Of a stretch of 64,000 nt of DNA, positions 56,060 to 64,000 are shown piece by piece. The stretch's first letter is position 1. Every line of letters starts with the position of its first letter. The translations under genes and the position numbers were made by a program. The notes beneath the pieces are model-generated. The model had not been told where the DNA came from and made no database searches. It saw only the letters and a program-made list of their open reading frames with translations. Source of the DNA: a virus; IMG/VR virus record IMGVR_UViG_3300021440_000021, positions 1 to 64,000 of that record; one strand, written 5' to 3'.

Positions 56060-57763
56060 ATGGGAATACAAATAGACGCACTACCACACAATTGTGGTAC
56101 AAGACAAGGACTTAAAGTCTTTGCACAAGAAGATGGCACAGTGGATGGGTATTGTTTTGCTTGTGCCACAAAAGTTAAACACCCTTATGGTGACGAAAGG
56201 AAGGTGGTAGACCTACCTAAACCAAAAGAAAAATCTCAACGAGAGATTGATGCTGAAATTGCAGAGGTTGATGGTTTTCCTGTTGTTGATGTGGCCTCTC
56301 GAAAGCTTAGAGCAGAGCTTTTAGATAAGTTTCACGCAAAGGTTTCAATGTCAGAAGCTGATGGTGTTACACCTACAGCCATCTATTGGCCAGTAACAAA
56401 AGCTGGAAAGCTCTCTGGCTACCACGTAAAAGTTTTAGACAAAAGTTGCCCACCATTTAACATTGGAGATACCAGAGATGCTGATCTTCTCAATTGGAAA
56501 GAAGCACGAGAAAGTGGCGCATATAAACTCATCGTAACAGAAGGTCCAGAAGATATGGCCTCTGTCTCTCGTATCTATGAGATGTATGGAGATGAGGCAT
56601 ATAGACCTGCTGTTGTATCTCTTCCTCATGGGGCTGCCTCTGCAAAAAAGGTGTTGGGTAAACACGCAGAAGATATTAGACGTTTATTTAAAGAGGTTGT
56701 TCTTTGTTTTGATAATGATGAAGCTGGTCAAACGGCTGTGAAGAAAGCAATGATTTCTCTTCCGTTTGCTAAGTCCGTCATTCTCCCGACTAAAGATGCT
56801 AACCAAGCTTTAATTGAGGGAAAAGCTAAGGCTGCCTATAACGCTCTCTCGTATCATGCTGAGACACCTAAGAATACAAGTTTGGTATTTGGAGAGTCTA
56901 TTCATGAACGAGCGAGAGAGCCTGCTAAGTTTGGTCAACTGTCTTGGCCCTTCCCCAAAATGAACCGAGCCACTCGTGGTATTAGATTGGGAGAAACTGT
57001 TTATATTGGTAGCGGTGTGAAGATGGGAAAGAGTGAGCTTAGAAATTCTCTAGCTGCCCATTTCATGAAAGATCATGGGATTAAAATTTTCATGGCTTCT
57101 CCTGAAGAAGCCAACGCCAAAACTTATAAACTCCTTGCAGGAAAATTAGAAGGTAAAATCTTCCATGATCCAGAGCAAGAGTTTGATTACGAAGCTTACG
57201 ACCGTGCCGGAGAGGTTCTAAAGTCTCAACTTGCCATGATCAATCTCTATCAACATATTGGTTGGGAATCTCTTCGTAAAGATATGGTGGCTGCTGCTGA
57301 ATGGGGCGCACAAGCTATGTTTATTGACCCCATTACCAACTTAACCAACGGCATTAATTCGGCAGAAGCTAACACAATGCTACAAGGTATTGCTCAAGAT
57401 GTTTCTGCTCTTGCCCTTGATCTTAATATTGTTGTGTTTATGTTCTGCCATTTGAAAGCTCCTGAAGGTGGAATTAGTGCAGATCAACGAGCAGCTAAGT
57501 ATAAACAAGGTAAGTATATTGGTTTAGGAAATTGCCCCCATGAAATGGGTGGTGATGTCAATTCCTCTCAATTTGCAGGGTCTAGAGCTATGATGAGATC
57601 AGCCAATCTTATGATTGGCCTTGAAGGAAATAAAGACCCCGATCTTCCTGAAGATATTCGTAACATGCGAGTTCTTCGTATTCTTGAAGATAGAGAGTTT
57701 GGACTTAGTGAGAAATTTCCTTTATATTGGAATAGAACAAATGGACAATTTACAGAAATTTAA
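56060..57763 (+). CDS. DNA primase-helicase (T7 gp4-like)
   Basis: 567 residues. N-terminal zinc motif (H10, C12, C32, C35), TOPRIM primase with TEGPEDM and FDNDEAGQ, then a RecA-type helicase with Walker A GSGVKMGKSE (about 315-325), Walker B AMFIDPITN and FMFCHLKAP. It unwinds the fork and makes primers. AAAATATATG is its start context, with only a weak ribosome site. Confidence 0.9.
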   Translation: MGIQIDALPHNCGTRQGLKVFAQEDGTVDGYCFACATKVKHPYGDERKVVDLPKPKEKSQREIDAEIAEVDGFPVVDVASRKLRAELLDKFHAKVSMSEADGVTPTAIYWPVTKAGKLSGYHVKVLDKSCPPFNIGDTRDADLLNWKEARESGAYKLIVTEGPEDMASVSRIYEMYGDEAYRPAVVSLPHGAASAKKVLGKHAEDIRRLFKEVVLCFDNDEAGQTAVKKAMISLPFAKSVILPTKDANQALIEGKAKAAYNALSYHAETPKNTSLVFGESIHERAREPAKFGQLSWPFPKMNRATRGIRLGETVYIGSGVKMGKSELRNSLAAHFMKDHGIKIFMASPEEANAKTYKLLAGKLEGKIFHDPEQEFDYEAYDRAGEVLKSQLAMINLYQHIGWESLRKDMVAAAEWGAQAMFIDPITNLTNGINSAEANTMLQGIAQDVSALALDLNIVVFMFCHLKAPEGGISADQRAAKYKQGKYIGLGNCPHEMGGDVNSSQFAGSRAMMRSANLMIGLEGNKDPDLPEDIRNMRVLRILEDREFGLSEKFPLYWNRTNGQFTEI

Positions 57764-58217
57764 TAGAGAGCTTGAAGAATTTTTTGTTTGCAATCGACGA
57801 CACTTGATCAATAAAATCTACCCCTATATCAAAAGTTATGATGTAGCAGAAGAAATTGTTCAAGATGCTTTTTTGAAAGCAATCACCAATCCAGAAGCTC
57901 TTAATCTTAAAAGAGGAACCTTGAAAACATGGCTAAACTCTATTTTATTCTCTACTTTATGGGATTACAAACGAAAAGCACGAAAAGAACACGTCCTCTT
58001 CTCTAACGAAGAGCCGTTAGACATTGGGGAGCACATAGAAGAGAAGATGTCTAGCCTTCTGTGTGAAGTTGTAAATGTTTTTCATCGTCGCATCCTATCT
58101 CTTAAATTTGAATACGGTTATTCGTATAAAGAGATTGCTGATCTGTTGAAAATCAACATTCATAACGTCAAGAAGATTGTGCAGAGATTTAAGAAAAGTT
58201 TTGTGTTGGAGGGATAG
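57741..58217 (+). CDS. ECF-type sigma factor
   Basis: 158 residues with sigma70 region 2 (DVAEEIVQDAFLKAI, then TLKTWLNSILFSTLWDYKRK) and region 4 helix-turn-helix (EYGYSYKEIADLLKINIHNVKKIVQRF). No region 1 or 3. phiEco32 uses such a factor to recruit host RNA polymerase to its late promoters, and the same role is inferred here because no phage RNA polymerase is visible. ATG57741 overlaps the primase-helicase end by 23 nt. Confidence 0.8.
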   Translation: MDNLQKFNRELEEFFVCNRRHLINKIYPYIKSYDVAEEIVQDAFLKAITNPEALNLKRGTLKTWLNSILFSTLWDYKRKARKEHVLFSNEEPLDIGEHIEEKMSSLLCEVVNVFHRRILSLKFEYGYSYKEIADLLKINIHNVKKIVQRFKKSFVLEG

Positions 58218-58224
58218 GTCGAAA

Positions 58225-58440
58225 ATGAAGCATATTTATCACCAAGATGGATATAACCCAATGGAATCTTATATCCTTGAGTCTATGTCAATGGAGATAG
58301 TAGGAGAGCTTGATGCATATTACGCAGAATATGTACTAAAAGTTTTCAGTTTAAAAACTGGAAGGCATACCATCTTGTTAGCCACTTATGTTTCTGTTGA
58401 AAACGGAAAACTTTACTTTAGTTGCCCGGAGAATTATTAA
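58225..58440 (+). CDS. Hypothetical protein, 71 aa
   Basis: Starts MKHIYHQDGYNPMESYIL; beta-rich (YYAEYVLKVFSLKTGRHTILLATYVSVENGKLYF). TTGGAGGG lies about 15 nt upstream. Follows the sigma gene closely. No family was recognised. Confidence 0.65.
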   Translation: MKHIYHQDGYNPMESYILESMSMEIVGELDAYYAEYVLKVFSLKTGRHTILLATYVSVENGKLYFSCPENY

Positions 58441-58442
58441 AA

Positions 58443-58643
58443 ATGTCTGACTATTGGTATGAAAATAAAAACTCTCTTCGCCCTGAAATGATGTTCATTA
58501 CAGATAGCAACGAGGTTGTTAAATTAGATCGCAGTGTCCCCGGAGATGCAACAAAATGGTATGTTGCAGATATTACTTCTAGGGGATGGTCTTACTTTGA
58601 TTCCACAATTGAAGCATCTGAATTAGCTTATAGGATTGAGTGA
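58443..58643 (+). CDS. Conserved-type phage protein, 66 aa
   Basis: Starts MSDYWYENKNSLRPEMMFI and has KLDRSVPGDATKWYVADI and DSTIEASEL, a combination familiar from hypothetical proteins of many podoviruses. CGGAG precedes it at 58428. Function unknown. Confidence 0.7.
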   Translation: MSDYWYENKNSLRPEMMFITDSNEVVKLDRSVPGDATKWYVADITSRGWSYFDSTIEASELAYRIE

Positions 58644-58822
58644 TGAGAACGACGAAAGATTCTAGGGAATTAACTTGCTTATTTGTTGATGATTTGCCTG
58701 ATGGTGGTTGTTTAGTTAGCACCCCTGATGGGGAAATGTCCACAAAAGATATGAATGGTGATAAACCATTTTACCTTAAGAATGGAAAAGAAATCTTTTA
58801 TCCGGGATGGGCTGAGTGGTAA
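58643..58822 (+). CDS. Hypothetical protein, 59 aa
   Basis: Starts MRTTKDSRELTCLFVDDLPDGG, ends FYPGWAEW. ATG58643 overlaps the previous stop (TGATG). Small beta-rich domain, unknown. Confidence 0.6.
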   Translation: MRTTKDSRELTCLFVDDLPDGGCLVSTPDGEMSTKDMNGDKPFYLKNGKEIFYPGWAEW

Positions 58823-60691
58823 ATGCCAGTATTTGATTGTGAAGGAGATAGCTTAACCCCAACTAAAATCCACTGCCTATCCTACGAAAATGAAGATGGT
58901 TCTGTTTCTTCCCTCACGTCATATGCTGATATGTCTGAATGGCTCCTCTCTCAATCAGAGTTAATCGGGCACAATATCATCCTCTTTGACATCCCTGTTT
59001 TAGAACGTATCCTAAATATCAAGATTAAAGCTAAGTTAATTGACACCTTAGCCCTTTCTTGGTATCTCTTCCCGGAGAGACAAAGGCATGGATTAGAATG
59101 GTGGGGAGTTGATCTTGGAATCCCTAAACCCCCAATTGCAGATTGGGAAAACCTTACAATAGAAGAATATATACATAGGTGTGAAGAAGATGTTAAAATT
59201 AATGGGTTGCTATGGAGAAAGCAACGGAGTTATCTGGATCAACTCTACCCGGATGTTTCTGGTAAACTTGATTCTAACTCTCTCCCTGATTGGAGACGTA
59301 TTGTCTCTTATCTCTCGTTTAAGCTAGATTGTGCGAGAGAGCAAGAGAGAAGTCGTTGGAAACTTGACAAAGATTGGTGTAAGGCTGTTTTAGAAAAGCT
59401 CTCATCAGAGCAACAGCCTCGCATTGACGCATTGAAAAGGGTTATGCCAAATGTCGTAAAGAAAACTATTAAACAATACCCTGCCAAACCTTTTAAGAAG
59501 GATGGCACATTGTCTGTTGAAGGAGTTAAGTGGCAAAAATATTTATCTGAGCAGGGCTTGACAAAAGACCATAAAGACCCTATATATATCTTAGATAAAG
59601 AAGAACCACCTAATCCAAATAGTCCAGAACAATTAAAAGATTGGTTGTTCTCATTAGGTTGGAAGCCAGAAACCTTTAAGTTTGTTAAGGAGGATGATGG
59701 ATCAGAACGTAAAATCCCTCAAATCAAAATACCTAATTCCCCTGATATTTGCCCTAGTGTTCTTGAACTTGCAGAGAAAGAGCCAGCGGTTAAAGAATTG
59801 GAGGAACTATCCATTGTTAGACACCGACTTGGTATTTTACAAGGATTTCTAGATAATGCTGATGAAGAAGGTTTTTTAAAAGCCCGCATTCAAGGCTTTA
59901 CCAACACCCTTCGTTTCAAACATACAGAGATTGTCAATCTTCCCGGTGTTGACAAACCTTATGGTAAAGAAGTGAGGGGATGTTTGGTCGCTCGTGATGG
60001 TTTTGAGGTGGTTGGGACTGATATGGTGTCACTAGAAAGCACCACTAAGAAACACTATATGTGGCCTCATGATCCAGAATATGTAGAAGAAATGTCTGTT
60101 CCGGGTTTTGACGAACATCTTGATCTTGCTGTTAAGGCGAAGGCTCTAACTAAAGATCAGATGGAAGCTCACAAAGCAAAGAAAGAAGATCATAGTAGGA
60201 TTAGAAAACAGTTTAAAGCTGTGAACTACTCCGGGATTTATGGGGTTGGTCCCCCTAAACTTGCCAGAGAATTGAAATCCACAGTTGCATTTGCCAAACA
60301 ACTGCTAAAGGCTTATTGGGACAGAAATTGGTCTGTTAAGAAAGTGGCTGAAGATTGTATTGTCAAAACTGTAAATGGTCAGAAATGGCTCTTCAATCCT
60401 GTATCTAAATTTTGGTATTCTCTTCGTAACGAAAAAGATAGATTTAGTACATTAAATCAAGGAACAGGTGTTTATTGCTTTGACAGTTTTGTTGGGGAAT
60501 GCAGAAAACGTAGACCACAAATCACTGCACAATTCCATGATGAGACAATTTCAGAGGTTAAGAAAGGGTTTGCAGATAAGTTGATTGCTCTTCAACGAGA
60601 AGCAATTAATGCTGTAAACGATAGACTTAAGTTAAACGTCAAGCTAGACATTGATAGTCATGTTGGCTATCGTTATTCGGACATTCACTAA
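58823..60691 (+). CDS. DNA polymerase, family A (T7 gp5-like)
   Basis: 622 residues. The N-terminal 3'-5' exonuclease has FDCEGDS (D5, E7) and LIGHNIILFDIPVLE. Polymerase motif A is VGTDMVSLES, motif B KQFKAVNYSGIYG, motif C HDE (572-574). No large fingers insertion is obvious. It replicates the phage genome with the primase-helicase and SSB-like protein encoded nearby. The ATG follows directly on the previous TAA. Confidence 0.92.
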   Translation: MPVFDCEGDSLTPTKIHCLSYENEDGSVSSLTSYADMSEWLLSQSELIGHNIILFDIPVLERILNIKIKAKLIDTLALSWYLFPERQRHGLEWWGVDLGIPKPPIADWENLTIEEYIHRCEEDVKINGLLWRKQRSYLDQLYPDVSGKLDSNSLPDWRRIVSYLSFKLDCAREQERSRWKLDKDWCKAVLEKLSSEQQPRIDALKRVMPNVVKKTIKQYPAKPFKKDGTLSVEGVKWQKYLSEQGLTKDHKDPIYILDKEEPPNPNSPEQLKDWLFSLGWKPETFKFVKEDDGSERKIPQIKIPNSPDICPSVLELAEKEPAVKELEELSIVRHRLGILQGFLDNADEEGFLKARIQGFTNTLRFKHTEIVNLPGVDKPYGKEVRGCLVARDGFEVVGTDMVSLESTTKKHYMWPHDPEYVEEMSVPGFDEHLDLAVKAKALTKDQMEAHKAKKEDHSRIRKQFKAVNYSGIYGVGPPKLARELKSTVAFAKQLLKAYWDRNWSVKKVAEDCIVKTVNGQKWLFNPVSKFWYSLRNEKDRFSTLNQGTGVYCFDSFVGECRKRRPQITAQFHDETISEVKKGFADKLIALQREAINAVNDRLKLNVKLDIDSHVGYRYSDIH

Positions 60692-60777
60692 TGGAATTTT
60701 TACTTGGAACTTTAGCACTCGTAGTAGTGCTTGGACTTATCTACACCGACTGGTTAGATGAAAATGATGATGTATAA
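60691..60777 (+). CDS. Single-span membrane micropeptide, 28 aa
   Basis: ATG60691 overlaps the polymerase stop (TAATG). MEFLLGTLALVVVLGLIYTDW then an acidic LDENDDV tail: one transmembrane helix with acidic end. Function unknown. Confidence 0.5.
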   Translation: MEFLLGTLALVVVLGLIYTDWLDENDDV

Positions 60778-60789
60778 AAAGGAAAACAA

Positions 60790-61518
60790 ATGTCATTAAA
60801 TGCAAGAACTTTACCCGTTGCACAAAGCAACAATTTTAAACGTCCTGATCCGCTTGAGGCAGGCACCTACCCGGCACGTCTTGTGCAAGTGGTTCTTATG
60901 GGGGTTCAGAAAGAACGCCCTTATATGGGAGAAGAGAAAGCTCCCCGTCTTCGTATTCGTCTCACTTATGAATTTCTTGACGAATTTCTTAAAGATGAAG
61001 ATGGCAATGATTTGGAAGACAAACCTCGCTGGCTTTCGGAAGAGCTTCCTTTCCTGTCATTGAAGGCTGATTTGGCCAAGAGCACTAAACGATATTATGC
61101 TCTCGACCCGGAAAGTCGCTCTGAAGGTGATTGGCTTCAGCTTCTTGGTGCCCCTTGTATGGTCACTGTAGTCACTGAGGCTTCTAAAAAGCCGGGAAGT
61201 GATGTTGTATATAACAATGTGGCCTCTGTCTCGTCTATGCGCCCTAAAGAGGCAGCTAAAGCACCTGACCTGAAAAACCCCTCTGTGGCATTTGATTTCT
61301 ATGCTCCCACGAAAGAGGCTTGGGAAGTTTTGCCTGAGTGGCTGCAAGAGAAGATTAAAGAGGCCGTAGACTTCGTAGGAAGCCCGCTAGAGGCCTTTCT
61401 CAATGGCAAGGCTAGTGGGGGTGCCAAAAAACCTAAAGCCCCTGTAGAGGCCCCTGTAGGCTCTCCTATGGATCATGAACGGAGTAAGCATCTAGAAGAT
61501 GACGAAATTCCTTGGTAA
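60790..61518 (+). CDS. Single-stranded DNA-binding-like protein
   Basis: 242 residues with a beta-rich core (APRLRIRLTYEFLDEFL, WLQLLGAPCMVTVV) and a flexible Pro/Ala-rich C-terminus ending EDDEIPW. An acidic tail with a final aromatic is the protein-interaction tail of phage and bacterial SSBs. It lies between polymerase and exonuclease genes, like T7 gp2.5 in function. Fold assigned by context and tail. Confidence 0.7.
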   Translation: MSLNARTLPVAQSNNFKRPDPLEAGTYPARLVQVVLMGVQKERPYMGEEKAPRLRIRLTYEFLDEFLKDEDGNDLEDKPRWLSEELPFLSLKADLAKSTKRYYALDPESRSEGDWLQLLGAPCMVTVVTEASKKPGSDVVYNNVASVSSMRPKEAAKAPDLKNPSVAFDFYAPTKEAWEVLPEWLQEKIKEAVDFVGSPLEAFLNGKASGGAKKPKAPVEAPVGSPMDHERSKHLEDDEIPW

Positions 61519-61576
61519 TCTGCCAGATGCTATAAATGAAGCAATCAGACTTACTTTTGAAGTAAGAGAAAGGTAG
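61499..61576 (+). CDS. Short overlapping ORF, 25 aa
   Basis: ATG61499 lies within the last codons of the SSB-like gene; the peptide MTKFLGNLPDAINEAIRLTFEVRER ends in TAG ten bases before the exonuclease ATG. It may couple translation of the two genes. Low confidence. Confidence 0.3.
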   Translation: MTKFLGNLPDAINEAIRLTFEVRER

Positions 61577-61585
61577 GAATACATC

Positions 61586-62971
61586 ATGCGACCGTTAATC
61601 GACGCTGATGTGCTTTAGCTTTTATACGAAATTGGCTTCTCGTCAGAACGTATGGAACCTAATGAGGAGGGCGAGCTTGTGCTCGTCCCTGCCTCTTGGG
61701 AATTTGCACAAGAACTATTTGATCAAAAGATCAAATTAATTTGCGATGAGGTGAGAGCAACAGAAAGCCCGTTGCTCTTCCTCACTAATACACCGCGTAT
61801 TAACAAACTAAGAAACAAAGAACGAAAAAGAAATGACGAACCTGAAAAGATTTATGTCGAAAATTTTAGGCATGAGGTGGCGAAAGAGAAAGAATACAAA
61901 GGCACACGTAAAGCAACCAAGCCTTTCCACTTCTACAACCTCCTCAACTATGTTCTTGCCAATTATGATGTTCATGTTGACGAGCAGGGGCTAGAAGCCG
62001 ATGATGCAATGTGTATATATCAAATTCAGATTGCTAAAGAGTATGGGGTAAAAGTCCCTTTTCATGGGGGGTATTTTCTTCTTGATTATGAAGACTGGCT
62101 AAAATACAATAAGACTACCTTTATCCAAGATAATAAAGGGTATCTAGTTAATGACACAGGGAAAGACCTTACAAGAAAAGTTTGGCTTCTCCACAGAGAG
62201 ATTATGGGCAATCCTGAAGGCTTTGTTGTAGATCATATAAATGGGAACACTTTAGACAATCGTAAATACAATCTGCGCATTTGTACTACCAAAGAGAACG
62301 TTCGAAACTCTAAACCACAAGAGGGTTCTTCTGCATATAAGGGGGTCTCTTGGGATGAGTCAAGAGGTAAATGGCTTGCGGGTATAAAAGTAGATCGTGA
62401 GCACATTTTCTTGGGAAGATACGATTTAGAACTAGATGCTGCCAAAGCATATGATGATGCCGCAGAAACTCATTTTGGGGTATATGCAAGGTTAAATCTA
62501 AAACCCCCTTATACCAAACCTTATAAAGAGACTATTATTTGTTCTAGAGACAAAGATGTTAGACAGTGTCCTCTTTGGCATTATAGTTGGGAATGTGGAA
62601 AACAAGCATCTGTTGGTCCTATTTTAGTAGAACCTCTTGGAGAATTAGTTCAAATTAATCCTAAGAAAATCTTTGGCACAGGTGCTAAGTTCTTTTACTA
62701 TCAACTTCTCGTTGGTGACACCGTAGATAATATTGGTGGTATCAAGGGGAAAGGACCAGCTTTTGCATTCAATCTCCTTAAAGACTGTGTATCAGAGAGA
62801 CAGTGTTATGAGTTTATCGCCCATGTCTATCTGCAACATCATGGAGATGAATGGAAGACTAAATTTAGAGAGCAGGCAGACCTGCTTTATATGATTAGAG
62901 AATTAGATGAGAAAGGAGAGAAAATTAAATGGAAGCCCCCGCAATTGGCAAAATCAGAGATATCTGGTTAA
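61586..62971 (+). pseudogene. 5'-3' exonuclease (T7 gp6-like) with in-frame TAG and HNH-AP2 insertion
   Basis: From ATG61586 (AGGTAGGA upstream) the frame reads MRPLIDADVL, then TAG (61616-61618), then LLYEIGFSSE and the rest of a FEN-type exonuclease: LEADDAM, KETIICSRDKDVRQ, VGDTVDNIGGIKGKGP. The stop lies in a GCTTTA-GCTTTT near-repeat; removing 6 nt would give DVLLYEIGF. A complete HNH (LLHREIM...VDHINGN...NLRICT) and AP2 (YKGVSW...KWLAGIKV...LGRYDLELDAAKAYDDAA) module, about codons 154-312, interrupts the exonuclease in frame. No SD precedes ATG61652. Confidence 0.8.
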
Positions 62972-63447
62972 TTTCAGACACACATTTTTTCCACAATAAT
63001 ATTATTAAATATTGCGACCGTCCATTTCACGATATTTATGAGATGAATGAGTATATGGTAGAAAAATGGAATTCTGTTGTAAAACCGGGAGATAAAGTTT
63101 ATCATCTTGGAGATGTCTATATGGGGGCTACAGAAGAACAGTTTAAGTCTTTTTGGCCCCGTCTAAATGGCCGTAAAAGATTAATTGTTGGAAACCATGA
63201 CGACATTAAGTTTCTGTCCAAAGGAAACTTCTTTGAAAAAATTATGATGTGGAGAGTTTTTCGTGATCATAATCTTCTCCTCACTCATGTTCCTATTCAT
63301 GAGAGTTCAATTCATGAGCGTATGGTCATAAATGGTGGTAAAAATGTTCATGGACACACGCATGATGGAGGTTCACCTAAAGGGCCTTATAAATCCGTTT
63401 GTGTAGAATTGATTAACTACACCCCAATTCATATCGAAGAGGTATAA
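62929..63447 (+). CDS. Metallophosphoesterase 1
   Basis: 172 residues with DTHFFHNN (DxH), GDVYMG (GD), GNHDD (GNHD), THVPIH and GHTHDGG: the complete calcineurin-like metallophosphoesterase motif set, in the short form typical of phage members. AAGGAGAG precedes ATG62929. Overlaps the exonuclease by 43 nt. Confidence 0.88.
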   Translation: MEAPAIGKIRDIWLISDTHFFHNNIIKYCDRPFHDIYEMNEYMVEKWNSVVKPGDKVYHLGDVYMGATEEQFKSFWPRLNGRKRLIVGNHDDIKFLSKGNFFEKIMMWRVFRDHNLLLTHVPIHESSIHERMVINGGKNVHGHTHDGGSPKGPYKSVCVELINYTPIHIEEV

Positions 63448-64000
63448 TGAACGAAAGAGTAAACAGATTTATTGGGGATATCCACGGAGATTTCCATTAT
63501 TATAAGCAAGTGTTGTTATCTGGTGTAGAATCCTCCGTTCAAGTGGGGGATTATGGCTTGGGTTTTAACAAATCTGTGGATGCAGAAATGTTGAAGTGGG
63601 CAGACGAGAATAGACAACATAAGTTCATTCGTGGAAATCATGATAATAAAACTGTGTGTCAAACTTTCCCTAATTACATTCCTGATGGATATTTTGATCA
63701 TCAAAATAAAATTCTGTATATTGGGGGTGCTTGGTCTATTGACTATTGGGCAAGGAAAGAGGGGATTAATTATTGGGCTGATGAAGAGTGTAGCACACAA
63801 ACCCTTTCTCAGATTATCTTGAATGCTGTTGATTTTAAGCCTCGTATTATCGTCTCTCATGATGCACCAGACTCCATTCCAACCGAGTTACAACTACATA
63901 ATCCCGCTTTTGGTGGACCTGTGAGGACGAGAACAGGGGCTTATCTAGAATTTCTTTTTTCTCGTTGGAAGCCTGAATTATGGATTTTTGGGCATTGGCA
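63447..64000 (+). CDS. Metallophosphoesterase 2 (3' end outside window)
   Basis: Starts MNERVNRFIGDIHGDFHYY with GDIHGD, VGDYG, RGNHDN, SHDAP and WIFGHWH: calcineurin-like phosphoesterase of the Ser/Thr-phosphatase-like type. ATG63447 overlaps the previous stop (TAATG). Truncated by the window end after the last His motif. A different subtype from the preceding gene. Confidence 0.85.
   Translation, partial: MNERVNRFIGDIHGDFHYYKQVLLSGVESSVQVGDYGLGFNKSVDAEMLKWADENRQHKFIRGNHDNKTVCQTFPNYIPDGYFDHQNKILYIGGAWSIDYWARKEGINYWADEECSTQTLSQIILNAVDFKPRIIVSHDAPDSIPTELQLHNPAFGGPVRTRTGAYLEFLFSRWKPELWIFGHW

Noticed and set aside
49375-61618. Global stop-codon reassignment by the phage
   Set aside because: TAA, TAG and TGA all act as normal stops at many genes (for example TAG at 6434, 43318 and 54115), so the two in-frame stops are local events.
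62045-62521. Intein in the exonuclease
   Set aside because: The insert lacks Hint-domain splice blocks at both junctions; HNH and AP2 domains alone do not make an intein.

Overview
The window is the left 64 kb of a lytic, tailed-phage contig (podovirus-like, resembling the phiEco32 group). Structural evidence is a T7/phiEco32-type head and tail set: terminase, portal, scaffold, capsid, tubular tail proteins, S74 fibre and internal virion proteins. The replication genes are T7-like (primase-helicase, family A polymerase, 5'-3' exonuclease, SSB-like protein). phiEco32-like traits are a small ECF-type sigma factor and two amidoligases. There is no integrase or repressor. Most of the DNA is AT-rich, with GC-rich islands at about 21.0-24.1 kb and 41.48-42.2 kb. 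These islands, the B12-dependent ribonucleotide reductase and ThyX are compatible with a proteobacterial, perhaps alphaproteobacterial, host; this is inference. Bases 1-19 are Illumina adapter, so the left end is an assembly artefact, not a genome end.

Layout: (1) 20-6434, plus strand: nucleotide metabolism (HNH protein, DnaQ-like exonuclease, ThyX, DNA methyltransferase, MazG-like hydrolase, NrdJ, PhoH), closed by a bidirectional terminator. (2) 6481-36482, minus strand: late operon, read from terminase at the right, through portal, polyvalent protein, scaffold, capsid, fibres, tail and lysis genes (endolysin, holin, spanins) to internal virion proteins at the left. (3) 36.5-37.8 kb: divergent control region with a minus-strand tRNA, a strongly folded 112-nt RNA candidate and many palindromes. 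(4) 37.8-45.8 kb, plus strand: small early-type genes, a 585-nt hairpin-rich non-coding stretch, two paralogous Ser-Arg/Trp dipeptide-repeat ORFs, a GC-rich cassette and a tRNA cluster. (5) 46.0-56.1 kb: a cluster of small proteins sharing a C-terminal tail close to TSLEEYM, flanking an amidoligase, ATP-grasp and glutamine amidotransferase module. (6) 56.1-64.0 kb: replication genes, sigma factor and two metallophosphoesterases, the last cut by the window edge.

Most notable: at least a dozen otherwise different small proteins share the TSLEEYM-like C-terminus around the amidoligase module. A tRNA-Leu(UAA) gene is split in its anticodon loop by an HNH-endonuclease cassette carrying another tRNA with a UAA anticodon. 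A four-way-junction RNA lies 5 nt upstream of a tRNA. Two otherwise intact enzymes (glutamine amidotransferase and exonuclease) carry in-frame stops, and the exonuclease also has an in-frame HNH-AP2 insertion.
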